Assembly (NCBI GenBank): GCA_034110565.1
Contig: JAWUYY010000057.1
Coordinates: forward strand, 1 to 31,658
Length of the DNA stretch: 31,658 nt
Source of the DNA: Bermanella sp034110565
GTDB taxonomy: Bacteria; Pseudomonadota; Gammaproteobacteria; Pseudomonadales; Oceanobacteraceae
Direction: 5' to 3'
In this document: positions 1 to 8,268 of the stretch, one piece after another
Layout: every line of letters begins with the position of its first letter
How positions within the stretch are numbered: the stretch's first letter is position 1
Made by a program: the position numbers and the translations under genes
The notes under the pieces: model-generated
Told to the model about the DNA's origin: nothing
Databases searched by the model: none
What the model saw: only the letters and a program-made list of their open reading frames with translations

Positions 1-590
1 AAGTCAGCAAACGCGCTTGTGTTGATTTGTTCGCCCTGCATATCTAAATACGCGAATTTTTCAAACCGGTTTTTAAGATCCGCCAGCTCAACGTCCAATT
101 CCATAGGCACATGAAAAATAGCCCCCATGCTTGAGCGCACGACTTTTGGGTTGAATGGGTCAACCGAATTAGGGCTAAGCAATAATCTAAAATTACCGAA
201 CCAAGCAAGGGTTCTTAAAATGGTGCCTAGATTGCCGGGGTCTTGTGCTTCATGTAGATAAATACAGCGCTCGCCTTCTTTGGCTTCTACGCTAGATTGT
301 TTTAAATCTGGCAGTGGCACGCACGCGATAATGCCTTGTGGGGTTTTAGTATCGCTTAACTGGGCCATGTGTTTTTTGCTGATGGTGAATATTTTAAAGT
401 CGCTATCTAACTGGTTGGCCCAATCTTGGTATTCTTCTGTCACGTATAGCTGTGTGTTACGAAAATTAGACGGATTAAGTTTGGCCGCTTTTTGCAATTC
501 TAAAATTAAATGCTCGCCTTCAACTAGGTAATAACCTAATTGCGTGCGGTATTTTTTTTGATGCAGTTTTTTGGCGTCGTCTAATTTCAT
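1..590 (-). CDS. TrmH/SpoU-family RNA 2'-O-methyltransferase, 5' part only
   Basis: The gene runs off the left edge; about 196 codons from the N-terminus are visible. It reads MKLDDAKKLHQKKYR..., then a substrate-binding N-terminal part (LVEGEHLILE near residue 21), followed by the SPOUT motifs DPGNLGTILRT (about residue 127) and NPKVVRSSMGAIFHVP (about residue 157). These are motif 1 and motif 2 of SpoU enzymes, which methylate a ribose 2'-OH in rRNA or tRNA using SAM bound in a trefoil knot. Motif 3 lies outside the window. The start ATG overlaps the TGA of the upstream FAD gene in an ATGA arrangement, so the two are probably translationally coupled. Which nucleotide is methylated cannot be told; RlmB-like or TsnR-like enzymes are the likely relatives. 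Confidence 0.88.
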   Translation of the reverse strand, partial: MKLDDAKKLHQKKYRTQLGYYLVEGEHLILELQKAAKLNPSNFRNTQLYVTEEYQDWANQLDSDFKIFTISKKHMAQLSDTKTPQGIIACVPLPDLKQSSVEAKEGERCIYLHEAQDPGNLGTILRTLAWFGNFRLLLSPNSVDPFNPKVVRSSMGAIFHVPMELDVELADLKNRFEKFAYLDMQGEQINTSAFAD

Positions 591-2227
591 TTCACTTCAC
601 CTTTATGCTCTTCACTAAAATCGGCCAGCATGTCATGCACTAACGCTTCGGCTACTTTTATACCGTCAACCCCTGCGGATAATATGCCGCCTGCGTAACC
701 GGCACCTTCTCCTGCTGGATATAAGCCGCGAGTATTTAAGCTTTGCAAGGTTTCATGGTCGCGGGTAATGCGTATTGGTGAAGAAGTGCGGGTTTCTATG
801 CCGGTTAAAATGGCGTCTGGTCTATCAAAGCCACGAATCTTTTTACCAAAGGCAGGAAAGGCTTCACGCATGGCTTCGATGGCGTAGCTTGGTAAGGCGT
901 CTGCTAAGTCGGTTAATTTAATTCCCGGTTTATAAGACGGTACAACGTCCCCTAATTGCGTTGAGGCTTTGCCTTTAACAAAGTCACCCACTAATTGCCC
1001 TGGTGCGCTGTAATCTCGGCCACCCATTTCAAAGGCATGACTTTCTAGCTTTTCTTGCAGTTCCATACCCGCTAGTGGGCCACCGGGGAAATCTTGCTCG
1101 GGGTGAATGCCTACAACAATGCCAGAATTCGCGTTACGCTCATTACGAGAGTATTGGCTCATGCCGTTGGTGACTACTCGGCCTTCTTCAGATGTGGCCG
1201 CCACCACTGTGCCCCCCGGGCACATGCAAAAACTGTAAACCGCGCGGCCATTTTTCGCATGGTGAATCACTTTGTAATCCGCGGCGCCCAGTTCTGGATG
1301 ACCTGCGTATTTGCCTAAGCGAGCGTTATCAATTAATGATTGCGGGTGCTCTACCCTAAAACCAATGGCGAACGGTTTGGCTTCGATGAACACTCCTTTT
1401 TTATGCAATAAACGGAAGGTATCACGGGCGCTGTGGCCCAAGGCTAAGATCACATAACGGCTATTAATGGTTTCGCCGTTGTCTAAGCCCACTTGGGTAA
1501 TGCGACCGTCTTCTATTTGAATATCTGATACCTTGCTTTCAAAACGCACTTCGCCACCAAGGGCTTTTATTTCTTCGCGCATTTTCGAAACCACGCCCGT
1601 TAAACGGAAAGTACCGATGTGAGGCTTGCTCACAAACATGATTTCTTCAGGGGCACCGGCGCGCACAAACTCATGCATGACTTTACGGCCGTAAAATTTA
1701 GGGTCTTTAATTTGGCTGTACAGTTTGCCGTCGGAGAATAATCCCGCACCGCCTTCGCCGTACTGCACATTGGATTCAGTGTTTAGCTCATGTTTGCGCC
1801 ATAACGCCCAAGTGTCTTTGGTACGCGCGCGTACTTCTTTACCGCGCTCTAACACGATGGGTTTGTAACCGGCTTGGGCTAATATCAATGCTGCATATAA
1901 CCCGCACGGGCCAAAGCCGATGACCACAGGGCGCTCGGTTAAGTCCGCTGGGGCTGACGGTACTGGGTAGTAGTTGGTATCGGGGGAAGGCTTAACGTGA
2001 GCGTCTTCTGCAAATTTGGCTAAGACGCCTTCTTCGTTCTTAATGGTGGCATCTAAGATGTAAACGAACTTGATTTCGGTGTTCTTTTTACGGGCGTCAT
2101 AACTGCGCTTGAAGACGATAAAGTCCACTAAGTCTGCTTTAGGAATACCTAAGCGCTTTAGCAATGCAGCTTCGATGGCGTCTTGTGGGTGATCAAGTGG
2201 TAGGGCTAATTCTGTAACACGAATCAT
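587..2227 (-). CDS. FAD-dependent dehydrogenase of the COG2509 type
   Basis: The protein has 546 residues. After an N-terminal region of about 90 residues rich in charged residues (FKRSYDARKK near residue 40) comes a Rossmann dinucleotide-binding motif, VVIGFGPCGLYAALILAQAG (about residues 101-120), followed by VLERG, the usual acidic end of the second strand that binds FAD ribose. A second FAD signature is GLYPAGEGAGYAGGILSAGVDG near the C-terminus (about residues 505-526), typical of this uncharacterised flavoprotein family. The substrate is not known. No membrane segment or signal peptide is visible, so it is cytosolic. It is the first gene of a minus-strand unit with the rRNA methyltransferase that overlaps its stop codon. 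A divergent promoter region of 217 bases separates it from rlmE. Confidence 0.9.
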   Translation of the reverse strand: MIRVTELALPLDHPQDAIEAALLKRLGIPKADLVDFIVFKRSYDARKKNTEIKFVYILDATIKNEEGVLAKFAEDAHVKPSPDTNYYPVPSAPADLTERPVVIGFGPCGLYAALILAQAGYKPIVLERGKEVRARTKDTWALWRKHELNTESNVQYGEGGAGLFSDGKLYSQIKDPKFYGRKVMHEFVRAGAPEEIMFVSKPHIGTFRLTGVVSKMREEIKALGGEVRFESKVSDIQIEDGRITQVGLDNGETINSRYVILALGHSARDTFRLLHKKGVFIEAKPFAIGFRVEHPQSLIDNARLGKYAGHPELGAADYKVIHHAKNGRAVYSFCMCPGGTVVAATSEEGRVVTNGMSQYSRNERNANSGIVVGIHPEQDFPGGPLAGMELQEKLESHAFEMGGRDYSAPGQLVGDFVKGKASTQLGDVVPSYKPGIKLTDLADALPSYAIEAMREAFPAFGKKIRGFDRPDAILTGIETRTSSPIRITRDHETLQSLNTRGLYPAGEGAGYAGGILSAGVDGIKVAEALVHDMLADFSEEHKGEVK

Positions 2228-2242
2228 AAGGCATGAGTCCTG

Positions 2243-2257
2243 GCCGGTGTCTCCGGC
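2243..2257 (-). promoter_or_regulatory. Small hairpin in the FAD-dehydrogenase leader
   Basis: GCCGG and CCGGC form a perfect 5-bp stem around a 5-base loop, 16 bases before the ATG of the minus-strand FAD gene. It would sit in the 5' untranslated region and could affect initiation. It may be chance. Confidence 0.3.
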
Positions 2258-2444
2258 AAAGGTATACAGGTATTAGGCTGTATAAATATATTAGGTTTTA
2301 AAAAGCGCATTGTAGCTTTATACCCTATTAAAGTCAGGCCAAACGGCCTCAAATCAGGCATTTATTGCTGAGCAGGTTTTGCGAATCACACCGCTGCGCG
2401 TACAATGAGCGGCTATTTAGAAGTACCAACGGTAGACTCGCCCC

Positions 2445-3068
2445 ATGGCCCGATCAAAAACCAGTAAAAAATGGATGGATGAACACGTCAACGATCCTTA
2501 TGTAAAAAAGGCTCAAATTGACGGTTATCGTTCGCGTGCCAGTTACAAGCTCATCGAAATCAACGAAAAAGACAAACTGATCCGCCCAGGCAATGTGGTT
2601 ATGGACTTGGGTTCTGCCCCTGGTGGTTGGTCTCAAATCGTGGCCCCTTGGGTCGGTGATAAAGGGCGCACCATTGCATCGGATATTCTGCCGATGGATT
2701 CCATAGCTGACGTCAACTTTATTCAAGGTGACTTCACAGAAGAAGCCGTATTTGAGCAGATTCTTAAAGCTCTTAATGGTGACACCGTGGATGTCGTGAT
2801 CTCAGACATGGCTCCTAACCTGAGCGGCGTAAACGCCACTGACCAGTACTCTTCTATGTACCTAGTAGAGCTAGCGCTGGATATGGCCCGTAACGTGTTA
2901 AAACCCGGCGGCGGCTTTTGTGCAAAAGTATTCCAAGGGGTAGGCTACGAAGAGTACCTTAAAGATGTGCGCACCTCGTTTGATAAAGTTGTCATCCGTA
3001 AACCCGCTGCGTCACGGGCCCGCTCACGTGAAGTGTACCTTGTGGGTAAAGGCTTTAAAGGCCAATAA
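2445..3068 (+). CDS. rlmE: 23S rRNA (uridine-2552 2'-O)-methyltransferase RlmE
   Basis: The 207-residue product matches RlmE/FtsJ in length and order of motifs. It methylates the ribose of U2552 in the A loop of 23S rRNA late in 50S assembly. The SAM motif DLGSAPGGWSQ lies at about residues 54-64. The catalytic K-D-K-E set is visible: Lys in YRSRASYKL (about 36), Asp in SDMAPN (about 120), Lys in FCAKVFQG (about 160) and Glu in SREVYLV (about 195). The N-terminus is basic (ARSKTSKKW). In many gammaproteobacteria ftsH follows directly; here an AraC-type regulator does, so the classic rlmE-ftsH linkage is broken in this genome. Confidence 0.96.
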   Translation: MARSKTSKKWMDEHVNDPYVKKAQIDGYRSRASYKLIEINEKDKLIRPGNVVMDLGSAPGGWSQIVAPWVGDKGRTIASDILPMDSIADVNFIQGDFTEEAVFEQILKALNGDTVDVVISDMAPNLSGVNATDQYSSMYLVELALDMARNVLKPGGGFCAKVFQGVGYEEYLKDVRTSFDKVVIRKPAASRARSREVYLVGKGFKGQ

Positions 3069-3075
3069 TCACTCA

Positions 3076-3099
3076 AGTAGGAGCGTGCCTGCACGCGAG
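3076..3099 (+). repeat. REP-like hairpin (GTAGGAGCG type)
   Basis: The gap between rlmE and the AraC gene holds GTAGGAGCG followed by GTGCCTGCACGCGAGA. GCGTGC (3083-3088) and GCACGC (3091-3096) form a 6-bp stem with a 2-base loop, preceded by GTAG. This is the build of the REP palindromes known from Pseudomonas (GTAGGAGCG...CGCGA), which RAYT transposases mobilise. Only one copy is visible here, so its repeat nature is inferred. Confidence 0.5.
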
Positions 3100-3107
3100 A
3101 AATAAAT

Positions 3108-4130
3108 ATGGCAAGTATCGGCACCCATTACATTTTATCCGCAATCGGCGGTGCCAAAGCCAAAGGGATTGATACCCACGCTCTACTTAAAAAATACCGC
3201 ATCCCAGAAAAACCCCTTAAAGATCCTAAAGCACGCTTTGGGGTCGACCTTGTAGCCAAACTCTATGCTGGTATCGCCCTTGAATTAAATGATGAATTTA
3301 TGGGCTTTACCGAAAAGCCCATTAAAGTGGGCACCTTTGAGTTAATGGCCGAGTGGGTCAGTCACAGCCGAACACTTGAAGAGTTACTGCAAAAAGCCAT
3401 TCGCTTTTATAATCAAATTACCGATGAAGTGCAGATGTCATTAGACATCGAAGACGATCACGTATACTTCACCAGTGAGTTTCGCCGCCCCGAACTAGAT
3501 TTCGAGCATTTTTATGTGGAGTACTGGCATGTTATCTGGCATCGCTTTGCCAGCTGGTACATAGGTAAGCCCATTAAATTATTGGGGGCTTACATTAACT
3601 ACACCCCACTTGATCGTGACGAATTTGAATTGCTCTTCCGCTGCCCTACTCACTTAAAAAGTAAGTACAACCGTTTGGTGTTTCATAAAAAATACTTACA
3701 AAAACCCTTGGTTAAATCTCAAGGCGACTTACAAGTATTTTTACGCCGCGCACCTATTGATATGCTCACCATTCCCGGCGAAGACACCAGTTTAACCGCC
3801 TTGATAAAACAACAACTAGACCCGCGCCCATTCAAAGATAACGACGTGCTTATGTTGCCCTCATCAGACGAACTAGCAAAATCCTTGTCCATGAGCGAAC
3901 AAACCCTAAGGCGTAAGCTTAACGCCGAGGGCAGTAACTACCAAAAGATCAAAGATAATTTGCGCCAAGAGCTCGCCAATAAACTATTAAGTAACCGCGC
4001 TTTGAGTATCGCCAATATTTCTAAACAATTGAATTTTAGCGAGCCCCGTGCGTTTACCCGTGCCTTTAAGCAATGGAGTGGGTACACTCCTAAAGAATAT
4101 CGCCAACAAAAACTGATGCGTAACAAATAA
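3108..4130 (+). CDS. AraC-family transcriptional regulator with arabinose-binding-like N-terminal domain
   Basis: The 340-residue protein has the layout of OruR/ArgR-type AraC regulators. A ligand-binding domain fills about residues 15-205 (GFTEKPIKVGTFELMAEWVSHSRTLEELLQKAIRFYN is its typical core; only key parts are cited). A C-terminal double helix-turn-helix covers about residues 240-335, with the first helix pair at LAKSLSMSEQTLRRKL and the signature ANISKQLNFSEPRAFTRAF plus WSGYTPKEYRQ at the end. The ligand is unknown. It lies 25 bases upstream of the glutamate-synthase-like gene on the same strand and may be cotranscribed with it, so that gene is a plausible target. The hairpin repeat in front of it lies within its leader. 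Confidence 0.9.
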   Translation: MASIGTHYILSAIGGAKAKGIDTHALLKKYRIPEKPLKDPKARFGVDLVAKLYAGIALELNDEFMGFTEKPIKVGTFELMAEWVSHSRTLEELLQKAIRFYNQITDEVQMSLDIEDDHVYFTSEFRRPELDFEHFYVEYWHVIWHRFASWYIGKPIKLLGAYINYTPLDRDEFELLFRCPTHLKSKYNRLVFHKKYLQKPLVKSQGDLQVFLRRAPIDMLTIPGEDTSLTALIKQQLDPRPFKDNDVLMLPSSDELAKSLSMSEQTLRRKLNAEGSNYQKIKDNLRQELANKLLSNRALSIANISKQLNFSEPRAFTRAFKQWSGYTPKEYRQQKLMRNK

Positions 4131-4155
4131 TTACCACCAAGATAAGAGCCCGCTT

Positions 4156-5802
4156 ATGACCATCATGCAAAAAGTATTATTGCTCATCGCCACTTTGGGT
4201 AACGCGTTAACCGCTTATTGGATTTGGCTAGAAGCAAGCACCCTCGCATACTGTTTTTTTGCTTTCACTATTTTGTACACCATCGTGGGCATCCATGATG
4301 TACTTGCCAACAAACACACCCTTAATCACCTATACCCTGTTGTCGCTTACATCCGCTATTTTTTAGAATCGTTTCGCACCGAGATTCAACAATATTTTAT
4401 TGCCAACAACACAGAAGAATTACCCTTTAACCGCGAACAACGTTCACTAGTGTATCAACGTGCTAAAAATGAGCGCGATACCATTGCCTTTGGTACTCAA
4501 CGCGATCTGCTTGAAAACAACTACCTAAGCTTATGGCAAAGCCTGCACGTTAAAGAAGTGAAAAAAGAAAATCATCGTGTGATATTTGGCGGTGACGACT
4601 GCACTCAACCTTATAGCGCCGCTTATTTAAATATCAGTGCCATGAGTTTTGGCGCCCTAAGCCCTAATGCTATCGAAGCATTAAACTTAGGAGCAAAAAA
4701 CGGCGATTTTTTCCATAACACAGGTGAAGGCGGTGTTAGCCCGTATCACTTAAAACATGGTGGCGATCTAGTATGGCAAGTGGGCTCTGGTTTATTTGGC
4801 TGTCGTACCCACGAAGGTGAATTTGATGCAGAAAAATTCAAGCAAACTGCTACCTTGCCAAATATTAAAATGATTGAGATTAAATTAAGCCAAGGGGCAA
4901 AACCTGGCCATGGCGGCGTATTACCAAAATCGAAAATTAACGAAGAAATTGCCACTATTCGTGGTGTGCCAATGGACAAAGATTGTGTGTCCCCTGCTAA
5001 CCACCCTATGGCTAGCTCACCTAAAGCACTACTGGGCTTTATTAAACAACTGCGCACATTAAGCGAAGGCAAACCAATTGGTTTTAAATTATGCGTAGGC
5101 AACCCAGCTGAATTCTTAAGCATTTGCAAAGCCATGCTAGAAACCAATATTTTACCTGACTTCATTACCATAGACGGCGCAGAAGGCGGCACAGGTGCGG
5201 CCCCTGTTGAATTCAGTAACCGCTTAGGCATGACATGCCTAGAAGCGGTTTATCTTGTTAATAGCGCACTAATTGGCTGTGGCTTACGTAATAAAATTAA
5301 GATCATTGCAGCTGGTAAAACCGCCTCAAGCTTTGATTTGCTAAGCAAACTTGCCGCCGGTGCTGATACCGTAAACGCCGCGCGCACCATGATGATGGCC
5401 CTTGGCTGCATTCAATCGCGCAGTTGTAACACCAATCACTGCCCGACCGGTGTTGCCACCCAAGACCCAGCCCGTAGCCGTGCATTAAATGTCGAACGTA
5501 AAAGCCAGCGTGTGGCTAACTTTCAACGCAATACCATACATAACTTATATGAACTAGTTGGTAGCATGGGCTTAGACGACCCCAAAGCGCTTACACCCAA
5601 CATGTTAAAACGCCGCACACCAAATGCATTAAGTGTGTCCATGGGCGCCATCGTACCTTTGCTAAAAGAAAACGCCTTAATTAATAGCCAGCCCTTGAAC
5701 GAGCCGTGGAAAAACTGGTGGAACAGTGCCAGCAGTGAAGAATACTATGTGGCAGATACCTATGTATTAGGCGCGCCCGAATTGGCTATGAAAGTGATTT
5801 AG
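4156..5802 (+). CDS. FMN-binding glutamate synthase family protein, membrane anchored
   Basis: The 548-residue protein starts with two hydrophobic stretches (about residues 4-22 and 26-46), so it is probably tethered to the inner membrane. The rest is the FMN domain of the GltB large subunit: INISAMSFGALS-like strand near residue 157, GEGGVSPYH (about 190), KLSQGAKPGHGG (about 242), DGAEGGTGAAP (about 339) and a Cys cluster C-x5-C-x4-C (CIQSRSCNTNHC, about residues 416-427) followed by PTGVATQDP. The Cys spacing equals that of the 3Fe-4S site of glutamate synthase. The amidotransferase and the gamma domains are absent, so it is not a complete glutamate synthase; substrate unknown. An AAGAG ribosome site precedes the ATG. 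A strong hairpin follows the stop codon. Confidence 0.9.
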   Translation: MTIMQKVLLLIATLGNALTAYWIWLEASTLAYCFFAFTILYTIVGIHDVLANKHTLNHLYPVVAYIRYFLESFRTEIQQYFIANNTEELPFNREQRSLVYQRAKNERDTIAFGTQRDLLENNYLSLWQSLHVKEVKKENHRVIFGGDDCTQPYSAAYLNISAMSFGALSPNAIEALNLGAKNGDFFHNTGEGGVSPYHLKHGGDLVWQVGSGLFGCRTHEGEFDAEKFKQTATLPNIKMIEIKLSQGAKPGHGGVLPKSKINEEIATIRGVPMDKDCVSPANHPMASSPKALLGFIKQLRTLSEGKPIGFKLCVGNPAEFLSICKAMLETNILPDFITIDGAEGGTGAAPVEFSNRLGMTCLEAVYLVNSALIGCGLRNKIKIIAAGKTASSFDLLSKLAAGADTVNAARTMMMALGCIQSRSCNTNHCPTGVATQDPARSRALNVERKSQRVANFQRNTIHNLYELVGSMGLDDPKALTPNMLKRRTPNALSVSMGAIVPLLKENALINSQPLNEPWKNWWNSASSEEYYVADTYVLGAPELAMKVI

Positions 5803-5846
5803 CTATAAACAGTTTCATCATTAAGCCACTATCACCGCTATAGACC

Positions 5847-5875
5847 TTAGCTAGCCTGATTGGCTAGCTAATTTA
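5847..5875 (+). terminator. Rho-independent-type terminator after the glutamate-synthase-like gene
   Basis: TTAGCTAGCC (5847-5856) and GGCTAGCTAA (5862-5871) form a perfect 10-bp stem with a 5-base loop, followed by TTTA. It lies 45 bases past the stop codon. The T tract is short, so termination may be partial. Confidence 0.65.
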
Positions 5876-5957
5876 CGGCTAAGATACGCACATAATGAAT
5901 CTAAAATCACAAGCCCAGCGTATAAACATAAAACACATACTCAAAGGCTAGTTATCT

Positions 5958-6131
5958 ATGTTCTCACTATTTAAACAAGACCCAATCAAAAAGCTAAAAA
6001 AAGCCTATATGACCAAGCTAGAGCAGGCCATGAATGCGCAAAGAAATGGCGATATTAAAGCTTATTCCCAAATCAGTAGTGAAGCTGAAGCCATTCATGA
6101 AGAAATAATAAAGCTTGAAGTAGAAAAATAA
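5958..6131 (+). CDS. Small DUF6435-type protein
   Basis: The 57-residue product starts MFSLFKQDPIKKLKKAY and continues with LEQAMNAQRNGDIKAYSQ and SEAEAIHEEI. This matches, from memory, a conserved small gammaproteobacterial family (DUF6435) with an N-terminal FSLFK-DP motif and a helical remainder rich in Glu and Lys. No function is known. It is soluble, with no signal peptide. It lies just after the terminator of the upstream gene and converges with the alpha/beta hydrolase gene. Confidence 0.78.
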   Translation: MFSLFKQDPIKKLKKAYMTKLEQAMNAQRNGDIKAYSQISSEAEAIHEEIIKLEVEK

Positions 6132-6144
6132 TTCATCCTAAAAG

Positions 6145-6175
6145 ACAGAGATACGTCAGTTATTAGGTGCTCTGT
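6145..6175. terminator. Weak hairpin between convergent genes
   Basis: ACAGAG (6145-6150) and CTCTGT (6170-6175) pair over a 19-base loop in the gap between the DUF6435 gene and the convergent hydrolase. It may act as a bidirectional terminator; the stem is short and there is no clear T tract on the plus strand. Confidence 0.25.
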
Positions 6176-6178
6176 TCA

Positions 6179-7171
6179 TTATTTTTCTAACGCTTTATCA
6201 AACGCTTTAATGAAAGTACTGTAATCTTCAAATTGAGGCATATGACCCAACCCTGGCAATTCAAACAACGTTGAACCTTTAATCAGCTTGTTGGCATTTT
6301 TACCCAACTTATTGTATTCCCCTAGCTTTCTGTTCACACCCGCTTTTAACCAACCCCTGCCTGGGCCAGTAGTGTCTCTAGTGCCAATAATTAAGAAGGT
6401 TTCATTTTTAATTTGTGAAAATCTATCGACTACGTTTTCTGAAAATATAGGGCCATAGGTTAATGCATTATTCCAAGCTACCGTTTTCCAATCTTTACCC
6501 GCTAGCATACCTTTTAGTGGCATAAGCAGTGCTTCATACTCTTTTGACCATTTGCCATCATAGTAATTCTTTTTTTGGTAGCCTATTGCTTTTTCTAACG
6601 TAGTATTCAGTTCATTTTTATAAAAGAAGTTAACGTCTTTAAATTGCACATACTGACTGTAATCTTCTAAACCTATTGGGTTAACCAATATCAGTTTATT
6701 AACGGATTCGTTATAATTAGCCGCAAATGTAACTGCCAACATCCCACCCATGGAGTGACCCACAACATCAAATTTTTCAACATTCAAACTATCCATTAAT
6801 AGTTTGGTATTTAACGCCAGCTGCCCGAAGCTATATTGATAATAATCTGGCTTAGATGATTTACCGAAACCAATTTGATCCGGCATGATGACTCTATATT
6901 TTTTCTTCAGTAGATCACTAGCAACTCTCTGCCAATAGTAACCTGCAAAGTTTTTACCATGTAATAAGACGATGACGTTCTGCGCATTCTTATCGCCAAT
7001 ATCCATATAACGCATCTTCAGATCTTGATTTTGAGAATTAAATTTAAATGTACTGACTGTAAATGGGTACTCAAAGCCATCTAGCTCTTTATTATATTGA
7101 ACGGGGCCTTCAGCAAAGGCTGGCGACATTAACGTAAAAACTGACATCAAGATCAGAACAAACTTTTTCAT
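6179..7171 (-). CDS. Exported alpha/beta hydrolase
   Basis: The 330-residue protein has a signal peptide (MKKFVLILMSVFTLMSPAFA, cut after AFA), so it acts in the periplasm or outside. The fold signatures are VIVLLHGKNFAGYYW (oxyanion HG, about residue 70), PDQIGFGKSSKP (about 97), the nucleophile elbow GHSMGG (about 139), the acid in IGTRDTTGPG (about 263) and the His in LPGLGHMPQFED (about 311). The substrate cannot be told; esterase or haloalkane-dehalogenase-like relatives are usual. It stands alone: a 163-base gap separates it from the upstream YkgJ gene. Its codon use is AT-richer than the genes to its left, which may mean it belongs to the accessory stretch that follows. Confidence 0.88.
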   Translation of the reverse strand: MKKFVLILMSVFTLMSPAFAEGPVQYNKELDGFEYPFTVSTFKFNSQNQDLKMRYMDIGDKNAQNVIVLLHGKNFAGYYWQRVASDLLKKKYRVIMPDQIGFGKSSKPDYYQYSFGQLALNTKLLMDSLNVEKFDVVGHSMGGMLAVTFAANYNESVNKLILVNPIGLEDYSQYVQFKDVNFFYKNELNTTLEKAIGYQKKNYYDGKWSKEYEALLMPLKGMLAGKDWKTVAWNNALTYGPIFSENVVDRFSQIKNETFLIIGTRDTTGPGRGWLKAGVNRKLGEYNKLGKNANKLIKGSTLFELPGLGHMPQFEDYSTFIKAFDKALEK

Positions 7172-7334
7172 ATTATCCTCAATATTGTATTTCTATCGTC
7201 ATAACTACAAATTTTGATAACAACATCATACTACGTAATACACGTATTTAATGATGCTCGCTACCGAAACCACAGACTGAGTGAAAGGCTGACATTAATC
7301 TAACTAAGCACAGTCAAACGAATACAGAAGCTAC

Positions 7335-7688
7335 TTATACTAAGACTTGTCGAGTGTTGGCGATGTAGTGATGCACCTGACTTTCTATTTTAGGGTCAAC
7401 CATCTTGTCGGGGCGACGATCATTCGGACAAGCCATGCGCTCAGTTGTACCAAACAATCGGCAAATCAACGGACGTTCTTCATACACCTCGCAGCCTTTT
7501 GGGCCAAGATGTACACAATTAAAGTGCTCTAATGCGGCGTCATGCTCAGCGTCAGACTTCACTGGCAAGCGGGACATTTCTTCCGAAGACGTAGTGACTG
7601 GGCCGCAGCAGTCGTGACAGCCTGGCACACATTCAAACGACGGAATGTTATCACGCAGCCGCGCGATAATATCTCGGTTATTGTTCAT
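7335..7688 (-). CDS. YkgJ family cysteine-cluster protein
   Basis: The 117-residue product carries the cysteine pattern of the YkgJ/CxxCxxCC family, thought to bind iron-sulfur or zinc: CVPGCHDCCGP (about residues 20-30), then CVHLGPKGCEVYEERPLICRLFG (about residues 58-80, with Cys at the three expected places) and a last Cys in ERMACPNDRRP. No signal peptide or membrane segment. The function of the family is not established. An AAGTGGG sequence lies 9 bases before the start. This gene marks the left edge of the integron-like region. Confidence 0.88.
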   Translation of the reverse strand: MNNNRDIIARLRDNIPSFECVPGCHDCCGPVTTSSEEMSRLPVKSDAEHDAALEHFNCVHLGPKGCEVYEERPLICRLFGTTERMACPNDRRPDKMVDPKIESQVHHYIANTRQVLV

Positions 7689-7807
7689 TTATACCCACTT
7701 ATTATGTAACACATTAGCAATATTGCCTCTACCTTATATCCGAGACATTCGCTTGACTAGAATACCACACACTTAAAGCCGCGACGTGCCTTAGCACAAA
7801 AGTAGCT

Positions 7808-7868
7808 ACTAGCAGTCGCTACAATAGCGAAGAACGAGCTCCTCCAGCTGTTTAAGCAGCCTGCTAGT
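7808..7868 (-). other. Possible degenerate attC at the distal end of the array
   Basis: ACTAGCAG (7808-7815) and CTGCTAGT (7861-7868) form an 8-bp outer stem that encloses a second hairpin, CGCTA-TTG-TAGCG, and overlaps the stop codon of the upstream cassette gene. The place and folded form fit an attC, but no R'' or R' core can be recognised. Confidence 0.25.
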
Positions 7869-8097
7869 TGTCTTCTTTCTTTGTGACTGCTTTTAATTTA
7901 ACAACGAATCCAACATAGAATGAAACACATGCAATTAAAGATTGCCACACAACTGAAAAGTAAAATTTAACTGGATTAGAGTTTGCGGATACATAATAAA
8001 CATTTCCTGTATTCGTATACTTATATTCACCTTCTATCAACATATTGATAACTACAACAGTAAAAACAACACAAAATAATCTAGCAAGCAATCGCAT
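7864..8097 (-). CDS. Hypothetical membrane protein, integron cassette 7
   Basis: I do not recognise this 77-residue protein. It has two hydrophobic helices, about residues 3-20 (LLARLFCVVFTVVVINML) and 46-67 (FSVVWQSLIACVSFYVGFVV), joined by a polar loop rich in Asn and Tyr, and a charged tail KAVTKKEDN. This predicts a small inner-membrane hairpin. It is the last and most decayed cassette of the array, with an IS3-like scrap immediately upstream. Small two-helix proteins of this sort are common cassette cargo. No ribosome-binding site is clear before its ATG. Confidence 0.55.
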   Translation of the reverse strand: MRLLARLFCVVFTVVVINMLIEGEYKYTNTGNVYYVSANSNPVKFYFSVVWQSLIACVSFYVGFVVKLKAVTKKEDN

Positions 8098-8110
8098 AAT
8101 AATTTAGTTC

Positions 8111-8268
8111 CTAGTTCGGATCGATATTGTTCAAAAAATCTAAATCGCCTGATGTTGTTCCGCTAGAAACTGTTGCCACTTTTTTAGAAGATCACTCTCC
8201 TTCTTCAAGCGTACAACTTCTTTCTTAAGGCGAGCATTTAAAGGTGTCCACATTATCGGGGGCAGTTC
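8111..8268 (-). mobile_element. IS3-family transposase remnant with one IR-like end
   Basis: On the minus strand a 37-codon frame (start 8253, stop 8140-8142) encodes ARLKKEVVRLKKESDLLKKW followed by QQFLAEQHQAI. This is the leucine-zipper end of IS3-family OrfA (typical form: leu-rich, LKK, W-x-x-LAEQHQ). A -1 shift at the end continues with GDLDFLNNIDPN to a stop at 8111-8113, as in an OrfA/OrfB overlap. Directly upstream lies CTGCCCCCGATAATGTGGAC, which resembles an IS3-type terminal inverted repeat. Most of the element is missing. It sits inside the attC of the beta-barrel cassette and has removed its R' half. Confidence 0.55.

Noticed and set aside
1094..1318. Open frame on the plus strand inside the FAD dehydrogenase gene
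   Set aside because: It is antisense to a gene with clear Rossmann motifs and has no recognisable product.
6179..7688. The exported hydrolase and the YkgJ gene as further integron cassettes
   Set aside because: No attC core can be seen on either side of these genes, and YkgJ is a common chromosomal family.
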